A stretch of 64,000 nucleotides of DNA from Gentiana macrophylla (GCA_026214975.1 CM047805.1:1178001-1242000); one strand, 5' to 3'. Shown: positions 1-12,400, counted from the stretch's first letter. The notes: generated by a model from the sequence alone, not told the origin. Translations and numbers: made by a program.

Positions 1-1185
1 ATCACATGTATCCAAGTGATCCTTAACTAACACATCAAACCCTATTTTGAACCAAGCAGTAAACTGTGATCACATCAGGATTGAGATTAATCCATATATT
101 ATCATAAATATGATAAATCAGAGCAACACAGCAACACAGTAACAGTAACAAAGTAACACATTTTATTAACATCCAAAATATTACAATTAACATTGTGTAA
201 TACAACAATCGATCAAAAAATGCTTCATATCCTAATGAAACAATCTATCAAAGCATTATGGAGATGCAACTCCGGGGGAACTATTGGATGTAACCAAAAA
301 GCCTATCAATGAAACTAAAACATTCTTCAAGTTCTTGAAGACAAAAGCAGTTTGTTTTACCATCTATGGACCTTCATCCTTCAAACCCGCACCACATCAA
401 ACTCCATGAAAGATGTATGAAGCAGAAAATGCATCAAATAGCATCGGCTCGGCCTCATCAATAGAGAATCTAGGCTCCTCCAATTTTCTAAAGACAGAGA
501 AACACAAACATAACCATTTGAATCAAGAAAGTAACCACCAACAAAGTAACACACTCTATTTTTGTTCTCAACAAAGTAACACACTAGTCTGTTTTTGTTC
601 TCAACAAAGTAACACACCAACTAAGTAACACGCCAACAAAGAAACACACTAGTCTATTTTTGTTCTCAACAAAGTAACACACCAACAAAGGACTGTCTGA
701 CAACTACTCGTGTTACCACCCGGATTACAAACCGGGCAACATATGCACAGTACAACATATGAAATTAGCCATTAGATTTCCACTTCAATGACAAGAAACT
801 ACAAGCAAAGATGCTGGGATAAATAACCAAGTGTGTGCACCCTTAAACACTTTATTTGTTGCTCCAAAATCTAATTTTCAGCCTTAAATTTGGCTTATAT
901 ATGGCTGAAAATGACACAGTAACACAGTATCATAGTAACACAGTAACACAGTAACACACCAACAAAGTAACACTAGTCTATTAGAAAGCTTAATGATATG
1001 AACCAAGTAAAAAAAACACAATCAATCTTCTTTAAAACATAATAGATGCATCCTTAAACCAAACCTTAAACTGTGGGATCACCAATATGATCAACCACAA
1101 CAGACCTACCATTTTTTATGTTTTCAACAGAACTATTAGTCCTCTCGGAAAAAAAAAAACAGAACTATTAGTTTCAACTTCATGG
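1..1185. other. Intergenic stretch with AACAC-type simple repeats
   Basis: No gene recognised. The stretch is peppered with short AACAC-based repeats: around 121-163 (cagtaacacagtaacac type), 529-690 (see separate entry) and 905-972. The rest is AT-rich sequence without splice-bounded coding signal. The two small open frames around 381-628 lie inside the repeat and are products of it. Confidence 0.5.
529..690. repeat. Minisatellite, caacaaagtaacacac units
   Basis: At least six copies of a CAACAAAGTAACACAC-like unit occur here, some separated by a spacer reading roughly ctatttttgttct. Spacing is irregular (16-45 bp). Related AACAC runs lie at 121-163 and 905-972, suggesting a locally dispersed simple repeat rather than one compact array. 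Confidence 0.7.
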
Positions 1186-1316
1186 TTATAAAAAAGAGTT
1201 GACGATGGTAGCTTCTATATCTACCATGGCAGTTTCAATACCTGCCTTGGGATTCCTCTCAACCCCAGTTGCCAGAGGAACAGTCCCAGACTCAATACGC
1301 GAATTATCAGAATCTA
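1186..1316 (-). other. Possible terminal exon, unrecognised
   Basis: On the minus strand a 43-codon open frame follows a possible AG acceptor (aatag) and ends with TAA at the 1186 side. It reads with ordinary amino-acid composition (for example SGTVPLATGVERNPKAG) rather than low complexity. I do not recognise the product and found no adjoining exon. It could equally be chance. Confidence 0.2.
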
Positions 1317-1601
1317 TTTATTCATCGGAATAGATGAAGAAACCAGTTGTTTTCAGCCATTCTTTTCAGAACACTCGAGCTAGCTAGAATTGCATCAACT
1401 TTAATTTTCACATAAAACAACATTTATTCAACGATTTAATTCAATTGAAACTTCCTATTCTGTAATCCGAAGCAAAAAAATACGAAAAAGCTGGAGTCGA
1501 GTAAAATGAACTTACATTGCATATGAGGTCTTTGTTGTCGGAGATAAGAGCTAATCCTCCTCGATAATGCATTATCCACATCGATAGTAAGAGGTGTATA
1601 T

Positions 1602-1764
1602 CAGTGGCGGACTTAAAAAAATTTCTTAGCGGATGCACCAGAACAAATTCGAAGATCAAGTGATGACATTAGTGGTGTTTTTACATTATTTACCAATAAA
1701 CTATATCGTTTTTTTTTATCTCAATGGAACCACTGGCCCCCTACTTCACTTGGATCCGCCCTTG
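1602..1764. mobile_element. hAT-type MITE with 8-bp target duplication
   Basis: A 163-bp element runs from CAGTGGCGGACTTA to GGATCCGCCCTTG. The ends form an imperfect terminal inverted repeat (CAGTGGCGGA versus CAAGGGCGGA). It is flanked by a perfect 8-bp direct repeat, GTGTATAT, at 1594-1601 and 1765-1772, the duplication length expected for hAT transposition. It has no coding capacity, so it is a non-autonomous copy. Confidence 0.8.
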
Positions 1765-2108
1765 GTGTATATGCAACCCCTTACACATTCGATTTACATT
1801 TTTCGTAAAACTCTCGAGACGGAACAATGGCAGTCATTAGGCTCGGGCGTTTGTTTCTTGCAATATACTAAAATTGGCACATTATCGTTGGTGGGGCCTT
1901 TGGACAACGAAGATTCCACATTTCACTTTTATTTTTATTATTTCTTTGAAGCTAATCATCATTTCAAAAAAGCGCTTGCCACACGATCGACCTACATTTT
2001 AAAATCAATTTAAACTTTTTAAACAATCAAAGGATGCGAGAATGTAAATTATCAAAGAAAAATTATAAAACTTTATATAAACAAGGTTAGTTTTAAGAAA
2101 ATTCGGGA

Positions 2109-2592
2109 AAATTCAATGTGGATGCAGCAGTGAAAGGATCTGAAGTAGCAATTGGAGGCCTAGTCAGAAATAGCTCAGGTAACATCCTCCGCGTCTTCTC
2201 TCAAAAGCTTGTCGGAGGATTTGATGTCGTCATAGCTGAAGCCTTATCCATTCACCAAGCCATGGTCTTTTCAATCACATGGGGCTACTTCGATGTCATA
2301 TTCGAAGACGATTCACAGACGGTCCATAAAAAGCTTCTGTCGCATGAGGATGATTTATTTCACTTAGACTCTATTATCGATGATTGTAAAGCTTTTATTC
2401 CTGCTTTTGTCAATTTTTGTCCTCCTTTGTCAATGGAGAGGGCAACATCCCAGCCCATCTTCTCGCAAATGAAGGCTTATCCCTAGTCGGTCTCAAACAA
2501 TGGGGCATGAGGCCGCCCTCAAATGTAATTTTGGCATGCTCTGCTGATTTGAATCAATAAAAATTTCATTTTTCCCTCCAAAAAAAAAAACA
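2109..2592 (+). pseudogene. L1-type LINE 3' end: RNase H domain and poly(A)
   Basis: The frame from about 2109 reads as the plant LINE C-terminal RNase H-like domain (RVT_3): a start like FNVDAAVKGS, then AIGGLVRNSSGNIL and an internal EALSIHQAM helix. Near 2430 the frame shifts by one; the other frame continues as REGNIPAHLLANEGLSL and ends with TAA at about 2560. A run of A follows at 2580-2590. This order (RNase H, stop, short UTR, poly(A)) is what the 3' end of a plant L1 looks like. The upstream reverse transcriptase is missing, so the insertion is 5'-truncated and inactive. Confidence 0.75.
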
Positions 2593-3195
2593 ATTGATTT
2601 TATTAGTTTTTTTTGTTTTGAAAATCAATTGATTTTATTAGGCGACAGGAGGTAGATAAAATAAAAGTTTTTTTTTGAGGGAAATAAAATAAAAGTTTTA
2701 AAATTTATAAAGACACATCAAGTATGTTAAAAATACTTTATTTTGCTATAATTTATATGAAAACGATATTAGAATTCAAATCATTATATTATTGAATGTT
2801 TTTGCGCTTGCTAAAAAAAAGAGTGCATTTGCTCTAAAAAAAACTATTGACTGTATGTCAAAATTTGTACCTTTTCCTCCCCGGGTTGTAAAATACAAAA
2901 TAAAATAATAAATAAAATCATTCATTTAAAATTTTGATTTACTTGCTAAAAGTCGGCACGATTCTCTTGAATCATTGAAAAAAAATCATTCATTTAATAT
3001 TTTGATTTGCTTCAAAAAAAAAATTATTTTGATTTGCTTGCTAAAAGTCTGCATGAATCTCTTGAATCATTGATCAAGAGTGATTTCGGGAATCAATTCA
3101 CACAATAAATTAGACAAATTTGAAAACATTTTAGTGCATCCTTCTTAGCATCTCTTTTTTTTTTTTTTTTTTAATTTTAAAGCCCTTCTTAGCAT
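2593..3195. other. AT-rich intergenic DNA with a diverged direct repeat
   Basis: No coding signal. A segment of about 55 bp containing cttgctaaaagtcggcac and ctcttgaatcattga occurs near 2935-2980 and again near 3028-3074, so there is a local duplication with a period near 100 bp. A T-rich run lies at 3155-3172. Confidence 0.5.
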
Positions 3196-3197
3196 CT

Positions 3198-3207
3198 CTA
3201 TATAAAC
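3198..3207 (+). promoter_or_regulatory. TATA box ahead of the B3-like frame
   Basis: CTATATAAAC lies about 95 bp upstream of the ATG at 3303 and matches the plant TATA consensus. The intervening DNA is pyrimidine-rich, as expected for a short 5' UTR. Assignment as a promoter is inference from sequence and position. Confidence 0.4.
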
Positions 3208-3302
3208 AAGACCTCAACTTTTCTTTTCAATAGAAATATCCCTCCCACTCTTAAAAAAAAAAAATATAGAAATATCCCTCTAATCAGATCTTTCTTTTAG
3301 CT

Positions 3303-3470
3303 ATGTCTTGGACAATTGAAAAGACCTTGTTAGAGTCTGATACAAGTTGCAATGGAAGACTTTGCATTCCGAAAGGAGAAGTGCAATCTAAAATCGTTGA
3401 ATACATGAGCACTGATGATAAACAAAAGTTCAAGGAAGGTAAGTCCATTTCGATGGAGCTAGGTTTATGA
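3303..3470 (+). CDS. Short B3-domain-like reading frame
   Basis: A 55-residue frame begins MSWTIEKTLLESDTSCNGRL and continues CIPKGEVQSKIVEYM. This resembles the first strands of the plant B3 DNA-binding fold (pattern: I-K-K-x-L-x-x-S-D-x-S...R-L-x-I-P-K). A full B3 domain is about 100 residues, so only its N-terminal half is present. A good splice donor (GAAG/gtaagt) lies at 3439; spliced to the obvious downstream acceptor near 3525 it runs into a stop, so the unspliced frame ending at 3470 is given. A TATA box lies upstream. It may be a truncated B3 gene or a first exon whose remainder is lost. Confidence 0.4.
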   Translation: MSWTIEKTLLESDTSCNGRLCIPKGEVQSKIVEYMSTDDKQKFKEGKSISMELGL

Positions 3471-4708
3471 TCATAATAATGATACGAGTATGAAACAACT
3501 TGAGTTAAAAGGTAATTATTTGCAAGGTGGATGAAATAAAATTGTCACCGAAACACTCTAATGTTCAATTGGAGTATAACATTAGGCTTGCTGTTCTATA
3601 CATTAGGACAATTAAAAAATCTGAGTAGAGATGAGTGAAGGCAGTTGTACCAAGAATGAATGTTTGATATTAATTATGTTTTGGATTATGCTAATAAAGA
3701 CTCCGTAGTCAATTATGCTTTTGGTGAATGTTTGATATTAATAATGTTTGAATGTTTGATATTAATTATGTTTTGGATTATGCTAATAAAGACTCCGTAG
3801 TCAATTATGCTTTTGGTTTTGCTAATAATGATTTCGTACAAGGTTCAGAGTGTTATTTTTTTTGAGTCCATTTGTATTGTTTTTATGTTGTATTTGGTAT
3901 GTTTTCCATAAAATCAATAAAAGTTTATATTTTTAGAGTCTATATTTGTTGCATAGTTATGATTTTATATAATTCAATATCTTTATGGAACTCTCAAATA
4001 TGATCCTCAAAATAAATTGGAATTTGTACGACTCCCGAATTGAAGCCATCTTGATGAATGGTTTAATAGTTGTAGTTGTTTCCTAAAAAAAAAGTTGCAG
4101 TTGTAATAATAATAATAATAATAGGAGCTTAAGTTGCACAATGGGGAAACGGCAACAATGATTGATCACATTATCTCTTGCACAATGTTGGCAGTACGAA
4201 TTGAGTCCATTACTTCCTGTTATGATATTATGTTGATAATACTGGCCTCAAACTCATATAAGAGGATATACATAATCCCCAAAACCAATGTTGATTAGGA
4301 GGTTTATAATTAACACCGTATACACTTCAACATAAGTCGTGAATTGATATTTTCATATTTAGGTGGGTATTCTAGCCGAATAAAGCAATATATATTTGAC
4401 ACCCTTATTTTTTGACTTATATATATCATTTCTATCTTCAAAAAGTAGAAGGAAAAAAAAAAAGATGATAACATTAATCAATTTATGTTTGACACTATCT
4501 ACACCAAGACATCAAACGAAATGAGGGAAAACTCAAAATTAGATTTTTGACTAGAAGGATCAATTACGAATTTAATGGGCATTTAGAACATGATTATGAC
4601 CATATATGGAACTGCCATATCTTTGTAGCGTGATTTTAGGCCTACCAACAACTTCACAATCCTGAATCGGGAAATTCTTCAATGGAGAGGATGTTTGAGG
4701 AGTGACAC
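3471..4708. other. AT-rich intergenic DNA
   Basis: No gene recognised. It holds the duplication at 3658-3817 and a short (aat)n run near 4106-4121. Confidence 0.5.
3658..3817. repeat. Direct duplication, about 68 bp, period 92
   Basis: A segment starting gaatgtttgatattaattat and ending cttttggt occurs at about 3658-3725 and, nearly unchanged, at 3750-3817. A third partial copy of its first 20 bp lies between them at 3726-3746. This looks like slippage or unequal exchange in noncoding DNA. Confidence 0.75.
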
Positions 4709-4776
4709 ACGTGGATGATTCTGGACCGTACAGTTTCAACTCAAATTCAAGCTGTGTGGTCCAGAATCATCCACGC
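4709..4776. repeat. Perfect 18-bp stem, 31-nt loop
   Basis: CGTGGATGATTCTGGACC at 4709-4726 is exactly inverted at 4758-4775. The stem could be a remnant of a small inverted-repeat transposon or a hairpin in a transcript. No target duplication is evident around it. Confidence 0.7.
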
Positions 4777-4789
4777 GCTACTTTTCTAA

Positions 4790-5458
4790 ATGCTGAAATG
4801 GGTATTGCAGAAAAATTACACGACTGAATCGCATGATATTATGAACATCGATCCTTGTTTCTTTTTTTCTTTTTTTCAATATATGTGCACGAAAAAATCA
4901 TGCAGATTTTTCGTTCCAAATTTCCCGCAGAATTTCCGATTCATTAATGCACAATCTTCATTTTTAATTGTTTCAATATATGTTCACGAAAATTTTCTGG
5001 CACATTTTACCGTTCAAAATTTTCATCCTTTATTTTTTTTTTCTTGATATCAATCTATTTTTGGTTTCGAAAATCTGGACGCAGAGTTTTATTTTTTCCG
5101 CAGATTTTCATTAAACATTCGCTGAGTGTATTTTCGATTCTATTACATATTGTTTTTCAGAATAATGAACTGTTGCTATTGTTGCTTATACTAACGTAAA
5201 AAAAATCGAGATTCATTGTAAAAAATATTTGAGATTCATTGTAAAGAAAAATCGAGATTCATTGATTCATTTTAATGTTAACAATGTCTAACAAAATATA
5301 GTAAGTAAACTCAACAATGTAGTTATCAAGATTCAAAGTGTATCGTGTTTCATTGATTCAACCGAATAGAGTATGTACAATTATATAGCCTTTATAACTT
5401 AGGCCCCAAGTAATAATTAAATAAATACAAATAATAAGATAAATATTCAAACATCTAG
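4790..5458. other. AT-rich intergenic DNA
   Basis: Nothing gene-like. Three copies of gagattcattgta-like sequence occur between 5205 and 5265. The last 100 bases adjoin the copia remnant and may be part of its decayed 3' LTR, but no LTR boundary can be fixed. Confidence 0.4.
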
Positions 5459-5665
5459 ATTCTTCTCGACACGCCCCTGCAATCCCGTGGGAAGAGGCTG
5501 AACACGGAGATTGGACTTCAAACTGGCAAAACGAGGTTGCGCCGACGGTTTGGTGAGGACATTGGCTAACTGATCCTTCGAGGAGATAAAAGAGATGCCG
5601 AGCTTGCGAGCTGCAACTAATTTGCGAACATGGTGGAAGTCGATCTCTATGTGTTTCGTGCGGGT
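5459..5665 (-). pseudogene. Ty1/copia remnant: end of RNase H domain
   Basis: Reading the minus strand from 5665 gives TRTKHIEIDFHHVRKLVAAR, then ISFISSKDQLANVLTKP and SNLRVQPLPTGLQGRVE. This is the characteristic end of a copia polyprotein (KHIEIDxHxxR ... D-x-x-T-K-x). The coding DNA upstream (above 5665) does not continue as copia, so only the last 70 codons survive. Confidence 0.8.
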
Positions 5666-6959
5666 TTAAAGAGAACATTAGGCTCAGGACAGGAAAAGTC
5701 TGTTTGAAGTCTACTGGACCAGAGGGAAGCAAGGAAGGCTCGCGGGTCATGAAAACTCTAGCGCGACAGCGGCAACTTGGAAGACACGAAGAGGAGAGAG
5801 CCGTAATGTGTATTAAGTCGGTTAGGGTTAGATCAATTAGTCGGCTCACACTCTACATAAAGCCTATACTTTATTCATTATATGGGCGCATATCTTGATA
5901 CATACTCATTATTGCTTCAAATTATTACATCTATGAAATAAATAGTTCGTGATTTTCTTTTAAGTTCGTTTGCTTGGTTATCTCCTCCAATCCATCAACT
6001 AGCTTGGGTTGATCAAGCTAGATCCTCCATTGATAAATGTATGAAGCTTTGAACGTTCCTTCATATTTTAATCATGGTAGATTAAGTTAGATTAACGTGT
6101 TGTAATTAATCTGCATGTCTAAACGAATCGTAATTAGCTAGAATAACCAGAACATAATGATGTAGATTTCAGAATTAGGAACCGCCACCGCCGCGGCAGC
6201 GACGGTCTATATCGCAACCGTGGGACACCCTTTAGGTCACCTTAATCTGAAGATTCGGTGTTAGCTTCGTTGATCGATAGGTTTAATCCACGTTTAGTTA
6301 GATCGGCCAATCTACTTTGCGTCATCGTAAATTAACATGAAGGACGATAAAGTGAAGTGTTAGTTTGGACATAGTCTGATCAATCCCTAGGAACGGGCTA
6401 GTCAATCCACGAAAGCTGCTTAGGGAGGTTCTCGGTCTTGAGCCGGCACTTTCTAAAACTTATTGCGTGTGGGTTAATACAACCAACGAAGGAGGTTAAC
6501 TGCACATTGACGTCTACTGTCTTTTTTAATGAAAGTATATAAGATTAGGAGATTGCACCCGTAGCTTAAAACTGAATTAAACACACGTTCTGGTGTAAGG
6601 AATTACGAGGAAAAGTAGACACAAGGATTAATCACACCAAGTTAGGAGATCGGAGAGGAGAGATACACCAATTACTTTTGTTGTACTTATGTTGGTCTAG
6701 AGACAGCTATTTGTCTTCTTGGTTAGGTTAAATCTAAACAAGAGAAGTGGGTGCCACGTCGATTTATGATATCTTTTAGGACATCTGCACCGTTGATTTT
6801 TAGCGGCACACCACACATAGAAAATGTTGTCGAAACATAATAGTTCGAGTTCACTTACATTGATCATTAGAAAGTGACTAAACCCCCTCTTGAGTTCGAC
6901 TCAGTGACTAGGCCAGATTCAACAGAAACTTCAATAAATAATACACAAACTGAATTAAG
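5666..6959. other. Intergenic DNA, probably decayed retroelement
   Basis: No gene recognised. The base composition is less AT-rich than the neighbourhood and there are LTR-like phrases, but I cannot match coding domains or pair ends. Confidence 0.35.
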
Positions 6960-6964
6960 AAAAG

Positions 6965-8521
6965 TGTTAAGGGTGATTTTATACGTTTTATAAGGATATA
7001 TTTGATATCAATTTCCCCCATATTTGGATGATTTTCATAGAAATCGAGCTTTATATTGAAATATTGAGTAAATGATGTTTTCAATAGTTAAATTGCGAAA
7101 CGTAACGAATTAGGTGCTTAAATGGTGATTTTATATGATTTTGGAATTAGGTTACGCTTTGGTATGTTTTCCTAATTTGTAGATACACATTGGTTATGGA
7201 AAAGATGATCTTAAAGAGAGAAATTCGAGTGGAGAAAGAATCAAAAGGATTTATGGAAGAATAAAAGATTTAAGAAAAGAAATCAAGTTGATTGATCCAA
7301 ATGGATCAAGCGCCCAGGGAGTGAACTAAGCGTCGAGTGTTGGACGAAGCGTTTGAGGTTCCGGACGGCGTCCGTCGGAAGAAATTTAGATCGAGAGAGT
7401 TTGGGCCCGAAGTAGGCGGGCGTTTGGCACAAGTTCAAAGCAGAATGGACGGACGTCTGGAGGAAGAAAATCGGATCAGGATTGAAATATCGCATTTTGG
7501 ACGGGCGTCCACCCAAAACGGACGGGCGTCCACCGCCGACTTAGCCTGGCCGACCTAAAAATCTATATAAAGCAGCAGCGCCCCAAACCCTAAATCATAC
7601 CTTTTCATACCATAATTTCTCATACACTAAAACCTGAGGAGCGGCCGCGCTTTGGGAGTCTCAGGCGGTCACCCGAGCCTTGTGCTCGGGTGATCCGGGT
7701 TAGATTAGATCGTTTATTTTTAGCTTGTTGATTCATGGAGGTCAACCGTTGTATAAACTATGTGAGTTCATCTTTTTGATTTATTCAATCTTCGTTTATT
7801 TTCATGATCTTGATTTATTTTGTATTTTTTCTATGCAATTTAAGATGCCATGTGAATTAGATCGAGCGATCAGTTTGCTATTGATGTTTTACAATACGAG
7901 AGTTGCGTAAACGCTAGATCACCATAGAAAGATAGGATCTTTAATCGTTAATTCGTGACAAATTAATTGGTTAATTATCTAGGTTGCTAGATTCTAAAAT
8001 ACGGGAGTTAACTTGAATCTACACCTTCGTTTTGTATGAAAATTGGTCTCAACATTCGGAAGAGGAGAGATCGATAATTGAATTCACTAAGGGATTAGGA
8101 ATTCATAGCTTGGGAAACGGATTCACTAAGGAATTAGGAGTTTGTATCTCGTGTAAAGGTGAAACCACAATTTGAATTAAAATCATGAGATGAACTAGGA
8201 TTGAAATCACTTGGTTTGTATTTTGTTTGATCCCATGTATCTTTAGTTTAGGTTGTTTTTATTGTTTGTTATAGGTTAGATTTATTTTAGTTGTTCTATC
8301 TTCGTTTATATGTTTTTCTTTCGTTTATTTGTTCTCATGAGTAGCAATTGAGAGAGTTAATAAGACTAGATTCAACATCCCAATTCCTCATGGATCGACT
8401 CCTTACTTATCTCGCTTCTACTATCAACAACCCGGTATTCGGCCGGTTAGGAGTTAGTTTTGCATATAGGTTAGGGTTTATAAATTTTCTTTTTGTTTAG
8501 TGATGCAAAATCCTCCGAACA
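6965..8521. mobile_element. Solo LTR with perfect 5-bp target duplication
   Basis: A 1557-bp unit starts TGTTAAGGGTG and ends CTCCGAACA, giving the canonical TG...CA ends with a TGTT/AACA terminal inverted repeat. It is flanked by AAAAG at 6960-6964 and 8522-8526. Inside are a TATA box (7563-7572) and a run of GGACGGGCGTCC-type motifs upstream of it. No primer-binding site, polypurine tract or coding region is present, so it is the product of LTR-LTR recombination. The length and style suit a Ty3/gypsy-type element (Tat/Athila-like), but this family assignment is inference. Confidence 0.85.
7563..7572 (+). promoter_or_regulatory. TATA box inside the solo LTR
   Basis: CTATATAAAG sits about 600 bp into the LTR, where U3 would end and R begin. 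Upstream, GGACG...CGTCC near-palindromes occur at about 7360, 7448, 7498 and 7520, a plausible U3 enhancer array. Confidence 0.5.
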
Positions 8522-8533
8522 AAAAGGAAGCAC

Positions 8534-9425
8534 CTGGATGTCTCTGCTCTAGTCAATTGGATCACTGACAACAAACACGGCATGGACTCTTTGATCGCAA
8601 CAACGAGTGCTTGTTGCTTTGCGTTGACCAGGCTTCATCCACGTCTTGTACTTAGACAAGGGATCAATATTTTCAAAGCTAGCAGCATAGTCATCAATTG
8701 AAACGACATTCCTGTAATGAAACCATTGATCAAATTGAAGTCCTAAACAGCAAGCCAGTGGTGACCATAAGCTATCAGCACTAACATTACCTAAAGCCAT
8801 ATTGTGACATGACTTCAGCGGGCTCTCCTTTTCCCACAGCAACAACTAGCTCATTCTCGAATCTATAGAAGACACCAAAATGATAAGAAATCAATAACCG
8901 AGCATTAAAGTCATTAAATACTATCCAGAACTTGAGACATTTAACATGAACCAGGAGAAGACCAAAAAACTAACTGGCCAAAGCTAACATAATGAATTTA
9001 CACTCGGTCACGGCTGCAAAATGACTAAAGCCATTAAGAACACAGAGCATCTACATACAGGCCTGTAAGTTAGCGAAGGAAGCATTTTTCAGTTTACTAC
9101 ACACACCATGGATGCAAGTAGAATGGAGCTACAACTATTACTGAATGCTCACTGCATTTCCAACAAAAAAACAGAATTAAGTTGGCTTCGCATCTCTTAA
9201 CCAGTTCTTTAAAAGGTGTATGCCCTTGTATCACCTGCAGCAACAGTAAGAACATATATCTAAGCAGTAGCAATACCAAAGCCAAATGTCCAGAGCACTA
9301 TAAATGAACATATCAATTGTTTAAAAACTCTGCACATTGTAGCATTAACAGAACCTGAAGTGGTGAAATCTTGACCCCCAATTTTCAATAGTTTATTTCA
9401 TAGCTTCCGGCGGTAGTCAAGCCAC
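8534..9425 (-). pseudogene. CECR5-type HAD-superfamily hydrolase pseudogene
   Basis: Four exon-like blocks on the minus strand follow the order of the plant CECR5/YKR070W-like HAD subfamily IIA hydrolase. About 9425-9355 gives PEAMK then, in another frame, KLGVKISPLQ; 9234-9170 gives VIQGHTPFKELVKR; 8845-8791 gives VAVGKGEPAEVMSQYGFR; 8711-8534 gives NVVSIDDYAASFENIDPL then VHAVFVVSDPID. Block ends carry GT-AG signals. Lesions: a frameshift and stop in the first block, and TAG where the family has Trp in DP(V/I)DW. The N-terminal catalytic DxD part is absent and the C-terminal part ends a few bases before the solo LTR at 8521. It is dead. Confidence 0.75.
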
Positions 9426-12400
9426 GTTTCTCCTTGAGCGAAAAGGATTTTATTTGTTTTAATTGGTAGGTGAATTTGGCTAATCCGGCTTTCAGGAATC
9501 TCCTTTTTATTTTCGTTAAAATGCCCTTCATTCCATTGTTTGTCTAAACTATTAATTTTACTTTTCTGATCGTTATTATGTTAATTTGCTACTCATTTAC
9601 TGTTTATGGGATTTGGCGTTATTAGTTCCTTAATTGGACATACTCAAGGTAACCCTCTTGACCTTGCTGTTTGTAGAGATTATGCCTTGGACACGGGAAT
9701 CATTTCAAAGTCTGCTAACCTACAAATTGCTAGTTTCTTTCCTTTTTCCTAATTTTGCAGTTATTAATTTTGTTTGGCAGCAGCCTTTTGTTTTTCAAGA
9801 CCACGTGTGAGGACGGACTACGGAGGTTCATTGAAACCGCTACAAGGTGGTGGTGGATGTGGAGGAGGAGGAGGAGGAGGAGATCCGACAGATTATGCAT
9901 TATTTCTCAAGAAGCGATTAAGGGCTTTAATTGTCTCAACCCTTACCCCTATCACTCCTGCCAAATACGTCGACAAAAGGGTATTTTTTTTTCTTCACCT
10001 CGCTAAATTAATGGGATTATTAGAATTATCTAAATTTTGTTTCGTTTGATCTAATGAGTTGGGCTGCGAGATGTGAACGCTTTGATTAAAGTTAATATTC
10101 CCCTATTTGAGCGTAAATTTTCAGCTTAAAAACCAATTTTCACCTTTCCAGGTAATAGTGTATGTGTTTAAAAAAATCGCTTAGTTTCCATTGTCAATTT
10201 TCATGGAAAATTCTAATTAGAGTGTGAAATTAGGGTCCCTGCTTTAATTATTTATTGAAACATCCTCTTGCGAATATGCAATCCAATGATGTTTGAAGCG
10301 AAAACATTTATTTTTTTCATAGACATTCTACCAATCTACTCTTGATTCTGTGGAGGAAGTTGATCTTTCATTGGACGTTTAGAAATGGGTGATGTTGACA
10401 CTATATGAAAAGCATATCATGAGTGTCTTGGTTTTTTTCTTCCTGTGATGGTTTTGTTTTGACAAACTTCCATTTTTACAGAAGTATTATTTTACCAGTG
10501 TTGTGAATGTGCACTTTTACAGAGATTATTTATTTTATTCTCTGTTCTTATTGGTGAATATTAGCCCAAAATCACTTAATTTTAGTTTATTTTTTACCAG
10601 GAAAAATCATTGCTTCCTACAACTATATATCGGTTAGAATCGGGAATGCACCGGAAGGGAATTGACTTCATGGTTTGCTTTGTATTAGCAAACAAATGGT
10701 TATCTGCACGCTTCCACTCTTCTCACGTCGATGGTAATCCATGCCCTAGAGGATCTGTCGAGGGATGGGTTATTATATATGGTTTCTGGAATAATTCTCA
10801 AATCAGAAGCAAGTGAGTTTTTCGACCCTTATTTTTCATTGTGCTTTAAATGATTGTACATCGATCGACCATTTACGTTTTTATATTACGGCTTTTACTT
10901 CCCCAAAGGTCAAACTTTGATGTATATATTTTCTATTCATGATGCATATTATATGCAATGAAATGTGTTGTCTTTGATCTGATGAGTTTTGGGTTTGCTT
11001 TGTATTTGGACTTTATGGAAAAGAAGGTTTTGTCTTTGTCACAATTTCTTCCTCTTGAAAATTTCCATTACTATCAGCATAATAGACAGATTGTGATAGA
11101 CTGTTTGTTTATGTATTTTTTGTTTGCAGGTACGATTTATTATTCATTTCAGTAGAACATTATGAGGTCTCTAATTTCTTAATGCCTTTACATTTTACGG
11201 TTGTTTGATATCTAAGGTCACTTCCGGGATAAGTGCAGTTTCGGAAACAACGAGCATGGAAATAAAACTTGGTAAGTTGCATGTAAAGACATTTCTTGGC
11301 CTTTCCCATGGCCATTTTGTTGAATTTTATTTTTCCAGATATTTGAGAAACGGGTACTCATACTTTTCTCATTTTAGGTTTTCTGGTGGTCTGACGGGAT
11401 CTGTATTTTGTGACGAATTTGAAAGTATGCCACTCTTTACAACAATGAAATTTATTACTTTATGCTACAGGCTCAGGTTTTGCGCATTTATTAACAATGA
11501 CTTTAGGTTCATTCTTGCATCACGCTTTTGTCTTCGACATTTTACTCTGATTTTGATTCATCATTTCTATCTTTCATTCGTTGAATTTATTTCATTTTCA
11601 AAATTGTAAAAGATTCTCAATGACAGATGCAGCTTGCATATGAGTGGGCTTTTCAATGCCTGGTTATCCCAATGAATTTTCTGAAAACTGTCACTTTGGT
11701 GGTGATTAAAGACTAAAAAGGGTAATGAAAATGTTGTTTATTGACGTCATACACTTGGTAATTGGTTTATGGATTACTACTTTGATGTTTGCCTTGAAAT
11801 ATAATAGTCTAATTGAATCAAGTGCTCTGTTTTGAGTTTCCTGTTTTGTTGGAAAATTGTTTTGGTCTTTCTAATACCAAAGATCTATTTGATTCTGGGC
11901 TAGGGGGTTCATTCTCTGTTAAAATTAAGCCGAAAATTCTACAAACAGAAAATAATGTGTTGACCGGCTGCATGTTCTTCAAAGTAGACAATCATAGTAG
12001 TAAGGTACTAAGGCTGAGTTTCTTTTCTCCATGAAAAGTTTTCTGTTCATTTTTAGTGATATATATATGTGGTCTACCTTTTGCGGTACTTGCAAAAGAG
12101 GATAGCCCGAAATATACCACGTTCATAGTAAGAAATGGGTGATTCAAGTGATGTGCATCACTTAAAGAAAGAGTAATTGATTTTTTTCCCTTCCGGCGAA
12201 TATTTTTGTTCTCGCTAAATGCAGCCGGGTTTTGTTGTTATCATTCATTTTCCGCATCTTCACTAACGATTTGTTATGTCATTTCTCTCTTGATAGAAAT
12301 TATATATGTTGTTTAGTTCTTCTTTATATTCTTTATCTTTCGCGTCATAGTATTTATCTTCTACTCTTAGATCTCTTAAATGTTTGTATAATTTTGTGTA

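Noticed and set aside
9774..10049. Glycine-rich frame as a gene
   Set aside because: The glycine run comes from a (gga)n tract and the flanking residues match no family; kept only as a note in the stretch entry.
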